A program made the position numbers and the translations under genes. Shown in pieces: positions 6,273 to 6,653 of a stretch of 6,653 nt of DNA. Each line of letters opens with the position of its first letter. Position 1 is the stretch's first letter. Source of the DNA: Pseudomonadota bacterium (GTDB taxonomy: Bacteria; Pseudomonadota; Alphaproteobacteria; Acetobacterales; Acetobacteraceae); the NCBI GenBank assembly GCA_021826565.1, contig JAKAZJ010000111.1, forward strand, positions 1 through 6,653, read 5' to 3'. The notes below the pieces were generated by a model, which saw nothing but the letters and a program-made list of their open reading frames with translations, made no database searches and was not told the DNA's origin.

Positions 6273-6279
6273 CTTCCTT

Positions 6280-6653
6280 ATGTCCCTCGCCTTCATCGTC
6301 ATTATCGTCTGCGGCGCGTTGGCGCTGCTCTATGGGCTGGTCTCCGCCCGCCAGGTTCTGGCGGCCGATGCCGGTTCGTCGCGGATGCAGGAGATCTCCG
6401 CGGCGGTGCAGGAAGGCGCGCGCGCCTACCTCAACCGCCAGTACATGACCATCGGCATGGTGGGCGTGGCGGTGGTGATCTTCCTCGGTCTCACGCTTGG
6501 CATTCATGTCGCTATCGGCTTCCTGATCGGCTCGATCCTGTCGGGCGCGGCCGGGTATATCGGCATGAATGTCTCGGTGCGCGCCAATGTCCGCACCGCG
6601 CAGGCATCCCGCAACGGGCTGGCCGCGGGGCTGGATATCGCCTTCAAGGCGGG
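6280..6653 (+). CDS. hppA: Membrane-bound proton-translocating pyrophosphatase, N-terminal part (cut by window end)
   Basis: Integral membrane enzyme that couples hydrolysis of inorganic pyrophosphate to ion pumping, usually H+, across the cytoplasmic membrane. Only the first 124 codons are present; the family is about 670-720 aa. Visible are TM1 (about 2-22), the conserved loop [12 protein letters not shown] (44-55), two further membrane segments (about 57-75 and 77-96) and the strongly conserved [16 protein letters not shown] (95-110). These are diagnostic of the family. The ATG at 6280 is well placed: AGGGAAG (6266-6272) lies 7 nt upstream and the protein starts directly with TM1, as in homologues. 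The substrate-binding Asp motifs and the residue that separates K+-dependent from K+-independent enzymes lie beyond the window, so ion specificity and K+ dependence cannot be judged. It is divergent from the transporter operon; shared regulation is possible but not shown. Confidence 0.93.
   Translation, partial: MSLAFIVIIVCGALALLYGLVSARQVLAADAGSSRMQEISAAVQEGARAYLNRQYMTIGMVGVAVVIFLGLTLGIHVAIGFLIGSILSGAAGYIGMNVSVRANVRTAQASRNGLAAGLDIAFKA

Noticed and set aside
6128..6448. Open frame of 106 codons on the plus strand overlapping the start of hppA
   Set aside because: It overlaps conserved hppA codons in another frame, and its product has no motif and a low-complexity Arg/Ser-rich end.

Overview
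The window is GC-rich DNA with strong G/C preference at third codon positions. It looks like the chromosome of an alphaproteobacterium. Protein-level resemblance of the transporter, oxidoreductase and pyrophosphatase sequences, judged from memory, suggests Rhodospirillales, perhaps Acetobacteraceae. There is no rRNA or other taxonomic marker, so the family-level guess is tentative. I see no insertion sequence, integrase, phage gene, tRNA, CRISPR array or toxin-antitoxin pair.

Layout: (1) 1-499 holds no convincing gene; it contains a perfect 11-bp inverted repeat with a 37-nt loop and a 10-bp palindrome. (2) 500-1489 (+) encodes a Gfo/Idh/MocA-family NAD(P)-dependent oxidoreductase. It resembles the subgroup often found in lipid A (lpx) gene clusters, but no lpx gene is present here. 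(3) 1494-6025 (-) is a complete five-gene ABC importer operon of the branched-chain amino acid (HAAT/Liv) type. In transcription order it encodes a periplasmic binding protein, the LivH and LivM permeases, and the LivG and LivF ATPases. (4) 6026-6279 is a 254-bp divergent intergenic region with a good sigma70-like promoter facing the transporter. (5) 6280 to the window end (+) is the N-terminal part of a membrane proton-pumping pyrophosphatase, hppA.

How the genes work together: the binding protein is exported, captures an amino acid or related ligand in the periplasm, and delivers it to the LivH-LivM membrane channel, which LivG-LivF drive with ATP. The four membrane and ATPase genes are packed with overlaps of 4, 8 and 1 nt (H/M, M/G, G/F), which points to one mRNA with translational coupling. 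The binding-protein gene is separated from livH by 39 nt, and livH has its own strong ribosome binding site. The oxidoreductase gene ends only 4 nt from the end of livF in convergent orientation. The pyrophosphatase shares only the intergenic region with the transporter and need not be functionally linked.

Overall this is an ordinary metabolic and transport region. I found no evidence of a novel defence, mobile or other undescribed system. The points most worth a second look are the gene-free first 500 bases with their inverted repeat, the oxidoreductase detached from an lpx cluster and with an ambiguous start, and the unknown ligand of the binding protein.
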